A DNA stretch of 24,986 bases from NCBI GenBank assembly GCA_015039365.1, contig WION01000673.1, positions 1-24,986 of the forward strand, read 5' to 3'. This stretch comes from Amanita rubescens. Its lineage: Eukaryota > Basidiomycota > Agaricomycetes > Agaricales > Amanitaceae. The notes beneath the pieces were generated by a model, which saw nothing but the letters and a program-made list of their open reading frames with translations, searched no databases and was not told where the DNA came from. Both the position numbers and the translations under genes were made by a program. Shown here in pieces: positions 8,994 through 19,907 of the stretch; position 1 is the first letter of the stretch, and each line of letters starts with the position of its first letter.

Positions 8994-11106
8994 TTACAAT
9001 GTTCCTTGTAATGTAGTTGGGATAATAGCAGCCCGACCAAAGTAGCAGAAGTATGTCTGCGTATAGTATCGGGCGAGGGCATATTCATAGTATAATAATT
9101 CAATCTCAGGAGTGTCGACTGTGGGTGTAGGCAATCGTGCTAGATCATGATATCGATGATAATCAACCCATTCAAACATCACCCGGCGCAGTGCGTTGAG
9201 ATATGGTAACCGATCCCGGACGTTAGGCGATGCCAAACCCCGACGAGCATTTTGAACCGAGACTGACGCAAGGTGGTGAGGTTGGTCAGGACGGAAGTAG
9301 AAACAGCGCAAAATAAGCTCCTCCCGTACTAAAGAGCCCAGCTCCTGAGGTCGATTCTCAAACAAGCGTCGATCGAGAGCGCGGCGGTCCAGCATGAGGA
9401 GTTCGAACCGAAATGATAATTCCGAAATCCCCCACATGTTTTCCTGCGCCTCGTGTACCGAGAATTCCCTATCAGGAACCTTGTGGAGATTGGATACGTC
9501 GATGCCTAATTCAGTCGCCTCTGGTAACAGCAAAAGTTTGAGAAATTCCCGAGAAGCCCCTGCCTTGCTCTCTGAATTAGGTGCACGCGCACCAAGTAAC
9601 GTACGCCAGTCCTGGCCCGAAAGTAGCTGGACCTTAGAGGCATTTGACGCCAGGCGATAGATGCATATGTCGCGTATGACAGTCCAGGCAGTGAGATACC
9701 GGTTGCGTCGATTAGCGTTGTCACCAGAACAGAAAATGCCAGGTTCGGGGAACGCATACTTCCCGTCATTGTCTGCGAGCTTGGTTTGCGAAAACAGCAT
9801 TTCCAGACTATGATCCACAGCACCAAGTGCCTTCTGCCACGATTCTAGCGGAAACGACATGTATGGGCTGTCAATCGGATCGAACTTATCGCGGGATAGA
9901 GGTTGACCTGGTTTCCCAGAGCGCCGAGGATCTGCCGAAATGAGAATATGCGCAATGCGTTGAAAAGAGTAACCTACACGGTTGGGATCTTGCACTAGTG
10001 CTCCGATGATTCTGCGACGGCCCAGCAGTACGGCTGTTCTGGACAAACTCGTGGGGTCTGATTCCTTTGGTATTGCCATCGCTGAAAAGGTCCGTGTAGC
10101 AAAGTGATTTCAGTCCATGTTTGGAAATTGCACAAAATCTGTTGTAATTTGAATCCCCAACGTATATACGCGGGAAAGGCACGGGGTAATCGTCCAATTC
10201 CAAAGTATCTTTTGGTTGAATGACGCTTGTGATAGTCAAGATATTCTCGGTAGAAAAGGAGGACAGGGGACGTATAAGCCAATATGGGATGCCTGCAGAA
10301 AACAGCCTCTCCGCAACATGGGCATCTCGAACGAAGCAACCGATGACATTAGCCGTCGTCTTTGAGGGAGGGATATGGCCGTCCATGTGGGGTTCGTAGA
10401 TCTCTATGTAGTCCATCAGAGCCCGGAGTTCCATCCACTGACGTTGAACTTGTCGACATTCAAATAGAACTTCTTTTCGCGTCATTGCAATTGCTCTCAA
10501 GCGACTGAGAGTACGGTGGAGGTTTGCGGAAAGTGAACGCGTTAAAGGATGCTGATTACTGGGATCATTTTTTGTTCGATATTGCCCCACTCGTTGGTTC
10601 AACCGTTCGCAAGATTGCTCCATCGATCGTAATTCTTGATGAGGCAGGAATCCGATACCAATATTCCATCCGTGGCGTAGCGTTGGCTCAAAATCTCGAT
10701 GGGTGGGATTCCACCACATGATTGAATCCTCTGCCGCTTGTCCTTCAGGTTTGGGAATGCAGCAGAGGTATGGTGCTGAGTGGGAAAATGGTTGAGGCCA
10801 TTGCGTGTGATCATCTGGACCGTAACGACCATCGAACCTTCCGTATACATTGCAAGGACCAGGAGGTGAGAACAGGTCCTCTTGATTTGGCGTAGCGATA
10901 TAGAAGTCAGAATGTCGGGGATGAAGAGCGGCAACACGACCGTCAAATGGCCCGAGAGGGACTGAGAAGTTCACATTAAATAACAATGAACTACTGTCAT
11001 AAGCCAATTCCAACTTACCATCAGTTCTCCGATTCTCAAGTAAAATCTTTGCTCCTACAGACAACGAGAATGTAGGCGGCATGTTCAATGAGTCGGCAAC
11101 TGTCAT
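8994..11106 (-). CDS. Multicopy Agaricomycete protein of unknown function, three exons
   Basis: Exons are 11106-11019, 10961-10170 and 10081-8994, giving 655 residues. Intron 1 (11018-10962, 57 nt) has GTAAGT and CTTCTCAG; it is a multiple of three and has no stop, so a naive reading would miss it. Intron 2 (10169-10082, 88 nt) has GTATAT and CTTTTCAG and restores the frame for the C-terminal half. Landmarks in order are PLGPFDGRVA, DGRYGPDDHTQWPQPF, YLCCIPKPEG, MWWNPTHRDF, WLIRPLSSF (about residues 255-270) and a closing YYTQTYFCYFGRAAIIP. From memory, this combination marks a family found in many copies in mushroom genomes, with no known activity. No signal peptide, membrane segment or catalytic motif is evident. 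The chosen ATG follows an intron-like AG in the 5' leader; length and both ends look complete. Confidence 0.75.
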
Positions 11107-11722
11107 TACTAGTGGCTGAGAATAACATGAAAAACAGAGGCTGAGAAAACCTACCGAATTGAATATTAATAGCACAAATGAAGAAGCCTTCAAAAAGCAC
11201 CGAAGATGACTTCGAGTCAGTCGCCCTAATACTACTAATAGTAATAGTATGGTCACGTCGGATGCACGTTGAACTCCGACGCCGCGTTAGTACTCATCGG
11301 GAATCAAACTTCCCTAGCAGTCACGGTACTCCAATTGAAATATGCCCCTGAGTCTTTCTGAGTCGCAAACAGTCAAGAACTTGAACCGTTGATCCCCTAG
11401 TTCCAGACCTCTAGCAGTTTCTCTGGCTTACGCTGTCCCTCTGCTTCTTCTCTCAACTGTTCCAAACCATTCTGTTCGGGGTCTCGATCTGACCCGCTGA
11501 GCCTGAGCCTGGCGGCACTAATGCTACTGCCTACTATTGGCCGCCATTTGGAAACATTGACCTCACTGATTCCTAGACTCTGGCAACGTTGGCCTCTCAG
11601 GTTGTGGCCCGAGCGTGAGAGTCTAGAGGAGACATGAAACCATATCGGGCTAATACTGCTAGCATGCGGCTAGTGTGAAGGCCAGCGCCTATCACCCGTA
11701 CTACCCTGCACCACTCTGCCCC
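11107..11722. promoter_or_regulatory. Divergent intergenic region between two genes
   Basis: About 615 bp separate the ATG codons of the minus-strand gene (11106) and the plus-strand deaminase gene (11723). It should hold both promoters. A possible 5'-leader intron of the minus gene (11153-11115, GTAGGT...TTCTCAG, 39 nt) is visible. A TACTACTAATAGTAATAGTA tract lies at 11229-11248. No clear TATA box was found. Confidence 0.4.
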
Positions 11723-14412
11723 ATGGCCGAGTCCCCTGAATGGGAACAGCTCCGCCAGCGTTTCCGAAATGTCATCGCTCTCTACCGTCTTGTTCGGTGT
11801 ATCAACGAAGGCTACCCGTCGCTGCCCGATTCATCTGCTCCAAAGCTCGAAGCACTCCCGAGCCGGCGCAATGTACTCGAAGCTATAACGACTATTCTGG
11901 TAGTAGACCATGAAATCCTCGCGGCTGCATCTTTCTCCGAAGCCACAGACAATAGCCAGGTCTCAGTTACCGGTAGTCTTGTGTGTGTCTCCTCTGACGA
12001 GGTCGTTCAGGAACTCCGCAATCCCAGGCAAAGTCCACTGGAAAATGCGAATACTGAGCACACTGCGGATATCGACCTTGATTTTCCGCTGGAGATCGAT
12101 ACCGAGGGCATCAATACTCATAGTACAAAAGTCGTCGCTATCAGCAACCCACACACGGCGCATCAGAAATTACCACAATTCCAATTTTCCAGTACCAACC
12201 CCCAGGGCCTCTGCCTTGTTAAAGATGGACGTGACTTGTGGTGTATGATTAAGGATGATGATGAGGATACAGGCTGGGAAAACATTATACAGAAGTACGT
12301 CTTTGGCTATACTTGCACCTTCCAATACTTATCCAATTGGCAATGATCAGTCAACCCACTTTGCCGGATCACGTAACAACTTTAAATTCCTACCTTAACG
12401 ACTACAGGCTCAGCACCTCGCAATGCCAAAAACAGTTTGAACGTAAATTTTCCAAATATCTAATCGCAGCATGTTGGAGGAAGATGCATCGACAGATGAC
12501 GACTTGGTCCTCACTGGGGCTCCTCTATAATTTAGCACATATTCCAACCGAAACATTGAGGAAAATTACAAACAAACGAACAGTGGTCTTTGACCAAAGG
12601 CTGTCGCGCTACTTAACTGATCCTTAAAGAAAGTCATTCCGATGTTCTCTTTGGTTACAATCCTGTCACAGTCGAGCCGCGTATGGAGCAAATTCCTCGT
12701 CCGAACATAGCTTTACTTCAGAAAACCACGGGTTACAATATTATCTACAATGACGCCGAAACGGCCATCAACTTTCACCAGTTTTTCATTCACCTTCTCC
12801 TTGGCTTTGTGAAAGCATTGGCGCGTTTGTCCAAGGCTATGAAGAGAAAGGTCAATGAATCACCCGATATCAAGGAAATTACCAGTGCCATAGCGTCTGC
12901 CGCTCCTATCGTCCGTGCGTTGGTCATGGTGGTACACTCCGATGCGCTGGAAACACATCTACAAACGCTTCGTACAACAGAGGCTGAGCTGAGGATGCCC
13001 ACGATCGATTCGATACCAAATTATACGAAGTTCGCCGCGGCAAACGACCTTATCTTAGGAAAGGGGTACAAAGATGCCAAGGGCAAAGGGAGGGACAAAG
13101 GTGCCAAGGACGAGGACAAGGGCGTCGAAAGCAGGGACAAAGGTGCCAAGGATGAGGACAAGGGCGTCGAAAGCAGGGACAAAGGTGCCAAAGACGAGGA
13201 CAAGGGCGTCGAAAGAAGGGACATGAATACCAAGGGCGAGGGCAAGGGCGAGGGCATGAATGAAGGAGGTACGAATGACGAGGACGAGAACGAAAACGAA
13301 AACGGCTACCCGGGGTATGGCGAAGCAGAGGAAGATGAGAATGCCGACTTGGTGCGTTCGGCATATACGGCGGATCATACGGTTCTCAGAAGGTGGATCA
13401 TGACGTTTGTCGGTCATTTCTCAGCGAAGCGCATCCTGGAAAGGCACGTTACGGGCGCTGGCTTGGATAAGCCTGTCGACATCCGTCTCATTGCTGTGAA
13501 GCGTGCGTCAGCGTTTCTCAGTTCCTGGGACGACATGAAAGGTCTAATTAAGGATGTGACAGCACCTCTATATGCATTTCAACCAGATGACTTTGTCCGA
13601 CGCTGTGTTGAAAAGCTTTCCACCCATGTCATGCCCAATGCATCCGACAATGCATCCGGAAATGCATCCAATGAAATGACTTCTCAGCCTGAGCGCTGGG
13701 GGTTTGGGATGCTGCTCAATGCCGACATCAAGAGTCACGCGGACCAGGACGGGTTGGTGAAATACACTGGATGCCAACACTGCGAGATAATTGTGGCAGT
13801 GCTTATGCTCTATTATCAAGAGTTCATCCCTGACTCTCAGGAAAACCGCGAGCTTCTGAACCTCTGCAAGGTATTACACCTACCCATACTTTACTTCGCT
13901 GTTCTGATCAGCTACAGAAACTTGATCATAGATGGATTGCAGTGTCGAAGCGATGTTGCCCCGTTTGTTGGGAATTGCTGTCCATTCTACGGGAGCACCC
14001 TTCCCATCCAGCCTTGGAAGTTCGTGGCCGTCATTCTACCGTTTACCAAGTTGATTTGCTACCGGGGCTCCCAGTCCCCGTCATTCGAAATCTCCTTGAC
14101 TTCTTTGAACACAAGTTGTACGATGAACTCAAAAACCTGGATCAGAGCGGTAGGGGCAGTCACAAGCGTAATCTCTCCATAGAAAGCGATGCCGGTTTAT
14201 CCACTGGCACAATTAGCACCGAAAGTCTAGACAGTGCAGGTATCAACAGCGAAATCGAGTCTGCTAGGCGGCATTCTCTCGCCAGCCCTGAACAAATTGT
14301 CCCTGAACTTAACTCAACTCCCATCTCCCGTTCCGGATTGAGGCGCTCCCATCCCAAATCGGGTTTCTCCCGTTCTAGCGAGTCGATTCAGGGGATAGGA
14401 AGCCTTGAGTGA
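11723..14412 (+). CDS. OTT_1508-like deaminase family protein, with an apparent frameshift
   Basis: The start ATGGCC (11723) has a good context. Exons read 11723-12294, 12351 to about 12622, about 12624-13870 and 13918-14412, roughly 860 residues. Introns 12295-12350 (GTACGT...GATCAG) and 13871-13917 (GTATTA...CTGAT...TACAG) match in phase. Between exons 2 and 3 no intron fits: the frame changes by one base near 12623, inside what reads as continuous protein, so a frameshift or sequence error is likely. The C-terminal half has a cytidine-deaminase-like zinc site: HCE in GCQHCEIIVAVL (13778-13786) and CCPVC in SKRCCPVCWELL (13954-13968), followed by GRHSTVYQVDLLPGLP. This pair fits the fungal OTT_1508-like branch of the nucleic-acid/nucleotide deaminase superfamily. 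The N-terminal region (LLV-HE-like ITTILVVDHEILA) also fits. The substrate is unknown. A Ser-rich tail follows the domain. Confidence 0.7.
13094..13219 (+). repeat. 42-bp coding repeat, three copies, in the deaminase linker
   Basis: Three 42-bp units start at 13094, 13136 and 13178 and encode DKGAKDEDKGVESR with almost no change. A degenerate Lys/Gly/Glu-rich tail follows to about 13265, then an Asp/Glu/Asn-rich run. The unit keeps the frame. The high nucleotide identity suggests recent expansion. This highly charged segment is probably a disordered linker ahead of the deaminase domain. Confidence 0.9.
13636..13671 (+). repeat. 12-bp coding repeat (Asn-Ala-Ser)
   Basis: Three units of AATGCATCCGAC-like sequence encode NASDNASGNASN. 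Each has an NxS sequon, but nothing suggests secretion, so this is read as a simple coding repeat in a loop before the zinc motifs. Confidence 0.6.
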
Positions 14413-15888
14413 TACAGGCTCAAGTTTGTCCATATTAGCGTTCAACTCCTCCTTCAGCCTTTACCCCTCTCAGTCTTTCTCCGAGTGCATATTCATTCTC
14501 TTGTAAAATAGCTGCCCTGTTCGATGGATTCAATCCCTTGATGACCATCCAACCGCTGTTTAGATCAACGTCGGCTTCAGCTGTCCGGAGTGTTTTATTT
14601 TTTTGTTCATTAGATTGTTATACCGCGCGAGCTAGTTGTTTATTGATAATGAACATCGTGTAAACTACTACGAAATCAACATTTCATGGGCCGTAGCAGA
14701 GGTCACAATATGTGACTGACAACCGTGACAGTGATTTACCAACATGACATACAGTGGTACTGGCAGTATCATGTACCCCGCTTCGCCGACTTCGACACCT
14801 CAACAAGGATCTCTACCCACTGCAGTCCCACCATGTCACACTCACTACCGGATCTCACCATTATCATCACGCCGGTGTTATGGGACGAGCGAAGCACTGT
14901 CTGGCGAGTCTACGGAGGCGACCCTGTCACCATGATTCACTAGCTCTGCTGAGCAACCCCTGTGATATCGTTCATATATCCTCATTCACTGACAGCACAC
15001 ATCTGCTACGACCGAGTGCCGTATAGTTATGTGAGGGGGACTGGTGGAGCTTTGGCACCACGAGATGTTGACGGGCACTGTAAGTGGAGTGCCATGCTCA
15101 ATATTTTTGACCTCACGCGCCTCAAGTTCTGCCTCCTGACCTAGTAATGGGCCTGATAATTACTCTAGCAGCACTCGACACGACTGCACCGCTGCCACCG
15201 ACATCGCTTCCGAATCTCGGGAGCAGCGATCTGCTCAAAGGTTGGCAGGCAGAACAAGGACAACGGGAGGAAGCAGCCGCCCTCCAGCGAGAGACTACTA
15301 TCGGCAAGCGTGTCCGATGGATCACATGTCACGGCTGGCGCTGTCGCGCCATTCTCGCCTCTTTCTCTCCTCCCACCACCATGCCCGCCTACCTGACACC
15401 CCCCACTGCCCTAAATCCACTCACTCAGGTATGGCTTTGCATCATCTTGTGCAAAGACGATCTCAGTTTACTCTCCTCTCCCCTGAATGAGGTGAATGTC
15501 TCATTTTCATCAAATTTGTATCTACCACGCTAATCAACTCCTTAGATTGCACATATATCTGTTCAAAAGCAACACCCAGCCACCTCCAACATTTCATATT
15601 TATGTCACCTCCGGTCGCACCCCGCCATTCGCCCTGTAGCCCCCAATTTGCACGTTGGCGACACGATCGCCCAATTTAGCAGGTGCCCATCTCTTCAGGT
15701 AAATGGGATGTTTTATTTATGTCCACGCAAGACGCTGGCAGTTGATTATGACCGAGGCAACTAGCTGCCCAATCCCACTCCCTTAGACCTTCATTTGTTG
15801 ATACATGCATGGATGGCAACGCTACACCAAAGTTATCGAAGAACCCTCTAGAACATTACTCCAGGGAATATCTCTGAGCGCATTGCAG
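14413..15888. other. Gene-poor stretch with duplicated exon-like pieces
   Basis: No full gene is supported. A GTATGG...CTCCTTAG intron-like segment (about 15429-15545) is followed by a piece reading HIYLFKSNTQPPPTFHIYVT. This piece is echoed after a second intron at 16715-16799. Segments 15698-15736 and 15811-15855 are echoed at 18748-18787 and 18877-18925. These look like decayed copies of one duplicated locus. Confidence 0.35.
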
Positions 15889-16231
15889 GGAGTTCTCTCA
15901 TTCACATTCGCCGCGTGCCTATCAAGAACGCCACATTTACAGCGGCTGTGGCTCGTCCGACACAGCCTCTGCTTACCGATGCAAATCACCGTTCTATTCA
16001 GCCTCGAGGGGCTCCGCCGTGTCCGAAACTGCGGAAAAACGAAAGGACAGCCTGGAAGCGTGGAGCAGGCAACTAGCTTCCCCACCGCCATCCCTCGCAG
16101 CCCTTCACCGTCCATATTTCGACAAGAATGGTGTTCCGCTCTTCTTCTATCTAGAGGATCAACCGCTCCGGAAGGAAAGGGCCTGGGATAACTTCAACCA
16201 CCAGCTGGAGAACCGCGAGCAACGACATTAA
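15889..16231 (+). CDS. Exon-like open segment, unknown; possible BRCT-like start
   Basis: After a TTGCAG acceptor, the frame is open for about 113 residues to TAA at 16229-16231. It reads HSPRAYQERHIYSGCGSSD, then KRKDSLEAWSRQL and HRPYFDKNGVPLFFYLEDQP. The pattern of Phe, Asp/Asn-Gly, Pro-Leu and FYL resembles the first strand of BRCT/Rap1-type domains in basidiomycetes, but this is weak. No ATG-led upstream exon could be fixed; ATGCATGGATGG at 15805 is one candidate in another frame. It could be a 3' exon of a decayed gene. Confidence 0.3.
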
Positions 16232-16290
16232 GTCTAAACCATCCACCCCGCATTTTTCGTTTCGTTCTGCTTACGTTCTTTGTTAGAAGG

Positions 16291-16327
16291 AAATGTTGCA
16301 ATCGTACCACGAGCGATTGCAACATTT
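16291..16327. repeat. Perfect 14-bp inverted repeat with 9-nt loop
   Basis: AAATGTTGCAATCG (16291-16304) and CGATTGCAACATTT (16314-16327) are exact reverse complements around TACCACGAG. The hairpin starts just after an intron-like TTTGTTAG. No T-run follows, and a terminator role is not expected in a fungal nuclear gene. Confidence 0.7.
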
Positions 16328-16674
16328 GTTCCACCACTTTCAGCCCACCCTCAACTGTCACCTGGTCGACAGCAATGAGCCAAACCCGCGAGTCAACAAG
16401 ATCCTTGACAAGAGGACCGGAAATGAGATCGAGGGGAGAAAGGGGGTCCTCCACATCGTTCAATGTTGGCATGCCCAAGGCCACCCGTTCAATTCCTTTT
16501 CCCTTCCTTATTTTGCCATTTTTTTTGATGAATCATCGAGGACAAAGAGATTGTTACTACACCTGGCGCATCCTCTCCTCCCTCTTCCGGCTTCCCAACA
16601 ACTCCATCCCCATTTAGACCACCCCTCCAGGCCCTGTTGTACCCCGCCTCCCCAATGGCCGTAAGTATCCCATC
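16294..16674 (+). other. Second exon-like segment, unknown
   Basis: From ATG 16294 one frame reads MLQSYHERLQHLFHHFQPTL, then HLVDSNEPNPRVNKILDKR and GRKGVLHIVQCWHAQG. The HLVD...GRKGVLHIVQCWH order is compatible with the middle and end of a BRCT-like fold continuing the preceding segment, but the frame does not join cleanly. A clean intron follows: GTAAGT at about 16661 to CCTTAG at about 16714. It is probably part of a decayed gene. Confidence 0.25.
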
Positions 16675-16714
16675 TCATTAAGTATAACCTTAGCGTACTA
16701 AGCACTGCCTTAGA

Positions 16715-18240
16715 TCGTCCGCATTTGCATTCAAAGCACCACCCAGCCTTCCCAACGTTTCGTATATATGCTACCTATTGCTGCACCCCGCCCGACGCGT
16801 CTAGACGAACCAAGGAAGAGGTGCAGGAATCGATAATCGCCAGGTTTGATGTTCTCTCAGTCACTGTTCTACGTTCGCGATGCTTGTTCTCACTCTATAC
16901 ATAGCTAATTCTTATCAAACTCCAATGACTACCTCAAAGCGAGGCATTCATTCATCCCCCATTTCTACGGTGCCCTACTCAACTTCCTCTCCCGCTAGCT
17001 GGGTGCTTCAATCTTAAACACATTTATGTTTAATACGCTAACTATTATCCTACCCTGTACAAAAAGCACCTCACCATCACCCTCGACCTTTTCTCTCTAT
17101 ACCAGCATTGCCCACGCCCCCTGGTTTGCCCTGCAGCGATCGTTTTACAAGATAGGCGCTTCCCAAATTGGGAAGGCGAGTCATCACATCCGTCACATGT
17201 CACAATTGGCAGTCCAGGTCCACGGTACGATCAGCCCGGGTGTAAAGGTGGTAGCCAGACGCTGGGCAGAAAAGTCAGTATCCTCGGGCTTGGACTCCCC
17301 TCGGATATCCGGCTGCCGACGCTTGGAGGCACCTCTTCCATTGTCTCGGCGACCGCACAATCGAACTCTAACCGGTTGAAGCTGTCGAGGCTACCGCTGA
17401 TCTCCTCGCACATGCAAGGGAGGAAGACGAGCAGGTGAGAGAACGAGGAGATGGAAAGGCTGATGAGGGCTAGGATGGACATGAAGGGTTCTCTCCGGGT
17501 GTCAATCCGAGATGGATTGGAACGAGAAGGAAAACGAGAACGACGACGATGGGAGTAGAACTTTAATGAGACTCATCGCTCACTTCCTCAAACTCGCTCG
17601 TAGACATTGGGAGACTCCATTGCATGTCCGCTGCACCCCATCTCCTCAGGCGTGCTTGCCATGTGGTTCAGCTTTCTGACAGTTAACAGTGAGTGGTTGG
17701 GAGAGATATATTGAAAGTGCCCAACACGTTTATAAAGGGGCAGAAGCGGGTGTGAAGAGGTTGATTGACTAGTGCGAAGGAGATGGCGACGACGAATGTC
17801 GTCGTTGACCGTTAATAACGTCGTTAGTTGTATTATAATCTTGAATCTTATCTAAATCCGACGCCTTCGATTAAAATCACTTGTAAGATGAGCTGGTTCC
17901 GGTTGGTAGCACTGAGTACTGAAGTACTGATGGCTGATGATTGCTAGCCTGTGACTGGTGTGACAACGGCTCTGCTGCCATTGAAGCAGGCTCGGACTTC
18001 CAGCCTGGCGGCAGCAACCTCTTCTTCTCTCCTCGCTCTCCTATCATGCCCTTTCGATACTCAAGACCACCGCGCAGAAAGCACAGGAGTTAGACGTTAC
18101 GTCGCTCTCAAAGGATAGCTAGACTCTCGAGTCGCCCTTTCTCGGCCGAACATGCGCATACAGTATTTTTTCAATCTGAATAGTTGTCTCGATGTTGGAT
18201 CCAGTTTCATTGGTTGAGTTTTTGGCAAGGTCACTATCCT
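16715..18240. other. Gene-poor stretch
   Basis: The left end (16715-16799) echoes 15545-15633: both contain a CAAA(A)GCAMCACCCAGCC core and a CGCACCCCGCC-like end. Beyond it, several overlapping frames on both strands show no recognisable domain. Dispersed repeat copy 2 is at 18059-18146. Confidence 0.4.
18059..18146 (+). repeat. Dispersed ~87-bp repeat, copy 2
   Basis: It reads CTCAAGACCACCGCGCAGAA, then GGAGTTAGACGTTACGTCGC and CTAGACTCTCGAGTCGCCC. It matches copy 1 (1796-1882, inverted) over the full length and copy 3 (24706-24788) in the middle and right blocks. Confidence 0.7.
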
Positions 18241-18244
18241 CTCG

Positions 18245-18427
18245 TCAACTCTTTTGTGATAGAATCTGATATTTTTTCACGATATTCTCATCAATGATTC
18301 CGGATCTCACCTGCTCTCTCATTCTTTGTGCAAGTAAATGTTCTGCTTGCGAATTGGATGGCAGGTTAAGTATAGCATAAACGCCAGTGTAGTAGTTTCT
18401 CAATGCGAATTCAAGCTCTGGAGCCAT
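18245..18427 (-). CDS. Small 60-residue open frame, unknown
   Basis: An ATG-led frame reads MAPELEFALRNYYTGVYAIL, then QAEHLLAQRMREQVRSGII and ends YQILSQKS. Its balanced, helix-friendly composition is unlike the neighbouring chance frames. A possible donor (CAG|GTGAGA, near 18312) lies inside, so it may be one exon of a longer gene or a remnant. No family was recognised and there is no supporting neighbour. Confidence 0.25.
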   Translation of the reverse strand: MAPELEFALRNYYTGVYAILNLPSNSQAEHLLAQRMREQVRSGIIDENIVKKYQILSQKS

Positions 18428-19566
18428 TCGACTGACGTGTTGTCGCCCGCCATCCCGGTTTCTAGGAGGTGAAGTGAGACGGTGAAAAGGGTCCGAAGTT
18501 TGTCCAACGCGCCATCAAAGGCGGCTATCGCAGAGCTCCGTTTCGCTGTCACGAGTTAGTGGAGGATCAGGGTGCCGAAGAGATCGCCAGGAAGAGGTCA
18601 CGCAAAGACCTTTAGTGAAGGTAGAAGATGCCTGCTTGGACGACGAGAAACGCTCGGACGATGATGCGGCGCCTACACTGAGTTCGTCCTTGGAGCAATT
18701 CCCATAGGGTGAGGCGAGGCCAGTTGCGATGTATGGTAACGGTGAAGGTAAATGGCATATTTTATTTATGTCCGCCCAAGACTCTGATCCTCCTGTGCGT
18801 ATAGGTGTCGTGCCTGCCTTGGACGCGGCAACGAATAGAATGACCTTGCGCGGGTGATTGTGATCTTGAATTTGGAGGCAATGCCTGGCGCTACACCCAA
18901 GTTACTCCAGAGAACGTCGTCTATATCTTCTCTGACGTAGTATTGGGTGGACCCAAGGATCGAGTGAGTCGGCAGGCGAGGTCTTCATTGACCAGGAGAT
19001 TTTACCTTGGTTGAAGCTGTTGGAAGGAACTTCGTAACAATCGCAGGTTCTTTAATTGTCACTGAGGGTGAAACGGAGGTACTTGGTCTTGCCGCGGGTG
19101 TTCTGCAGAGCTCCCGAGTTCCAACCACGCCAGTCTGGGAAAGGTGCGAAATATCCAGACAGGGTGGGCAGAAAAAATAATCAAGGTTGTAGGACGGGGA
19201 CGATGGATAACTAACAGGAAGGCCTACCTCGCTGCGCTTGCCGCCCAATGCTTCAACATAGTACATTTGCCTGTACTATTGCAGAACCACGCTTTCTGAC
19301 TCCATTCCCTGTCGGAGATATACTAGTAGTAACTAAGCCTTCAGCAACAAGTCTTCGTTTAATATTTCAAGGCTATCAAAATCGTATTTCCTTTATTACA
19401 GCAGTAATTGCAGATAAGGGAGAGCCTGCCATTGCACCCGAGGCCAGCACCATCGGGAAAGTGGTAAAGTGTGGGAAAGGCGACAAGAAGCGTAGGGGGC
19501 GGGAAGTTCCTCTGCACGGGTCGTCTACCGCTAACATAGTGGCACTGTGGCAGCAACTGGTGGACT

Positions 19567-19582
19567 GTACTACTAGTAGTAC
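19567..19582. repeat. 16-bp perfect palindrome GTACTACTAGTAGTAC
   Basis: The 16 bases are self-complementary. Flanking GGACT and AGTCC extend the dyad with a one-base offset. An inverted CTCTCTTTGGC tract follows about 20 bp away, the same arrangement as at 8785-8885 in the opposite orientation. Confidence 0.7.
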
Positions 19583-19602
19583 TAGTCCAATGATCAATCG
19601 GA

Positions 19603-19644
19603 GCCAAAGAGAGGGCCAAAGAGCAAGAGGGCCAAAGAGAGAGT
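19603..19644 (-). repeat. CTCTCTTTGGC tract, inverted copy
   Basis: On the minus strand this reads CTCTCTTTGGCCCTCTTGCT, then CTTTGGCCCTCTCTTTGGCT, followed by CCGATTGATCATTGG and the palindrome. The CCGATTG word also follows tract copy 2 (5974), supporting a common element. Confidence 0.65.
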
Positions 19645-19907
19645 CTGTCACGTAAATGTTACCATTCGAGTCGGCATCCCGACTCGTAGCGATCGTATAC
19701 CTCCTGTCGCTCTCTTATTGTCCCTCCCTCTTTTTCAGGATCTACTCATTCACCACTTAGCTGGGATTTTGGACTTCCTGCGCATGAACCAGATACATCT
19801 ATCGAGATTTGTCAATTAGAAGGACAGCACTTCTACTAAAGGGAATAAAGGAGCAATCATGGAAATTTCATCAACCGTATTTCTGCAACCGTGCTTCGTT
19901 ACCCCGG

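Larger units (their letters stand above)
18428..19907. other. Gene-poor stretch with duplicated pieces and palindromes
   Basis: Segments 18748-18787 (GGTAAATGGCATATTTTATT...) and about 18877-18925 (GCGCTACACCCAAGTTACTC) echo 15698-15736 and 15811-15855. A plus frame at 19248-19655 and a minus frame at 18985-19266 are open, but neither resembles a known family. A CGAGTCGG-CATC-CCGACTCG hairpin sits at 19667-19686. Confidence 0.4.

Noticed and set aside
12443..12469. GTAAAT...TCGCAG intron-like segment of 27 nt in deaminase exon 2
   Set aside because: It is too short for a spliceosomal intron and the reading frame is open through it.
13021..13417. Open minus-strand frames opposite the deaminase linker
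   Set aside because: They are antisense shadows of the 42-bp coding repeat (Pro/Leu/Ser-rich repeats with no ATG context or domain). The plus strand carries the supported gene.
14600..15030. tRNA- or rRNA-like sequence in gene-poor stretches
   Set aside because: No cloverleaf with matching acceptor stem, anticodon loop and TTCGA arm could be folded by eye here or elsewhere in the window.
15147..15533. Plus-strand open frame of 128 codons
   Set aside because: Low-complexity, Pro/Thr/Ser-rich translation with no family resemblance. It runs through a good intron donor, so the uninterrupted frame is unlikely to be the real product.
16291..16327. Reading the hairpin as a bacterial-type terminator
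   Set aside because: The window is clearly fungal nuclear DNA with introns, and no U-tract follows the stem.
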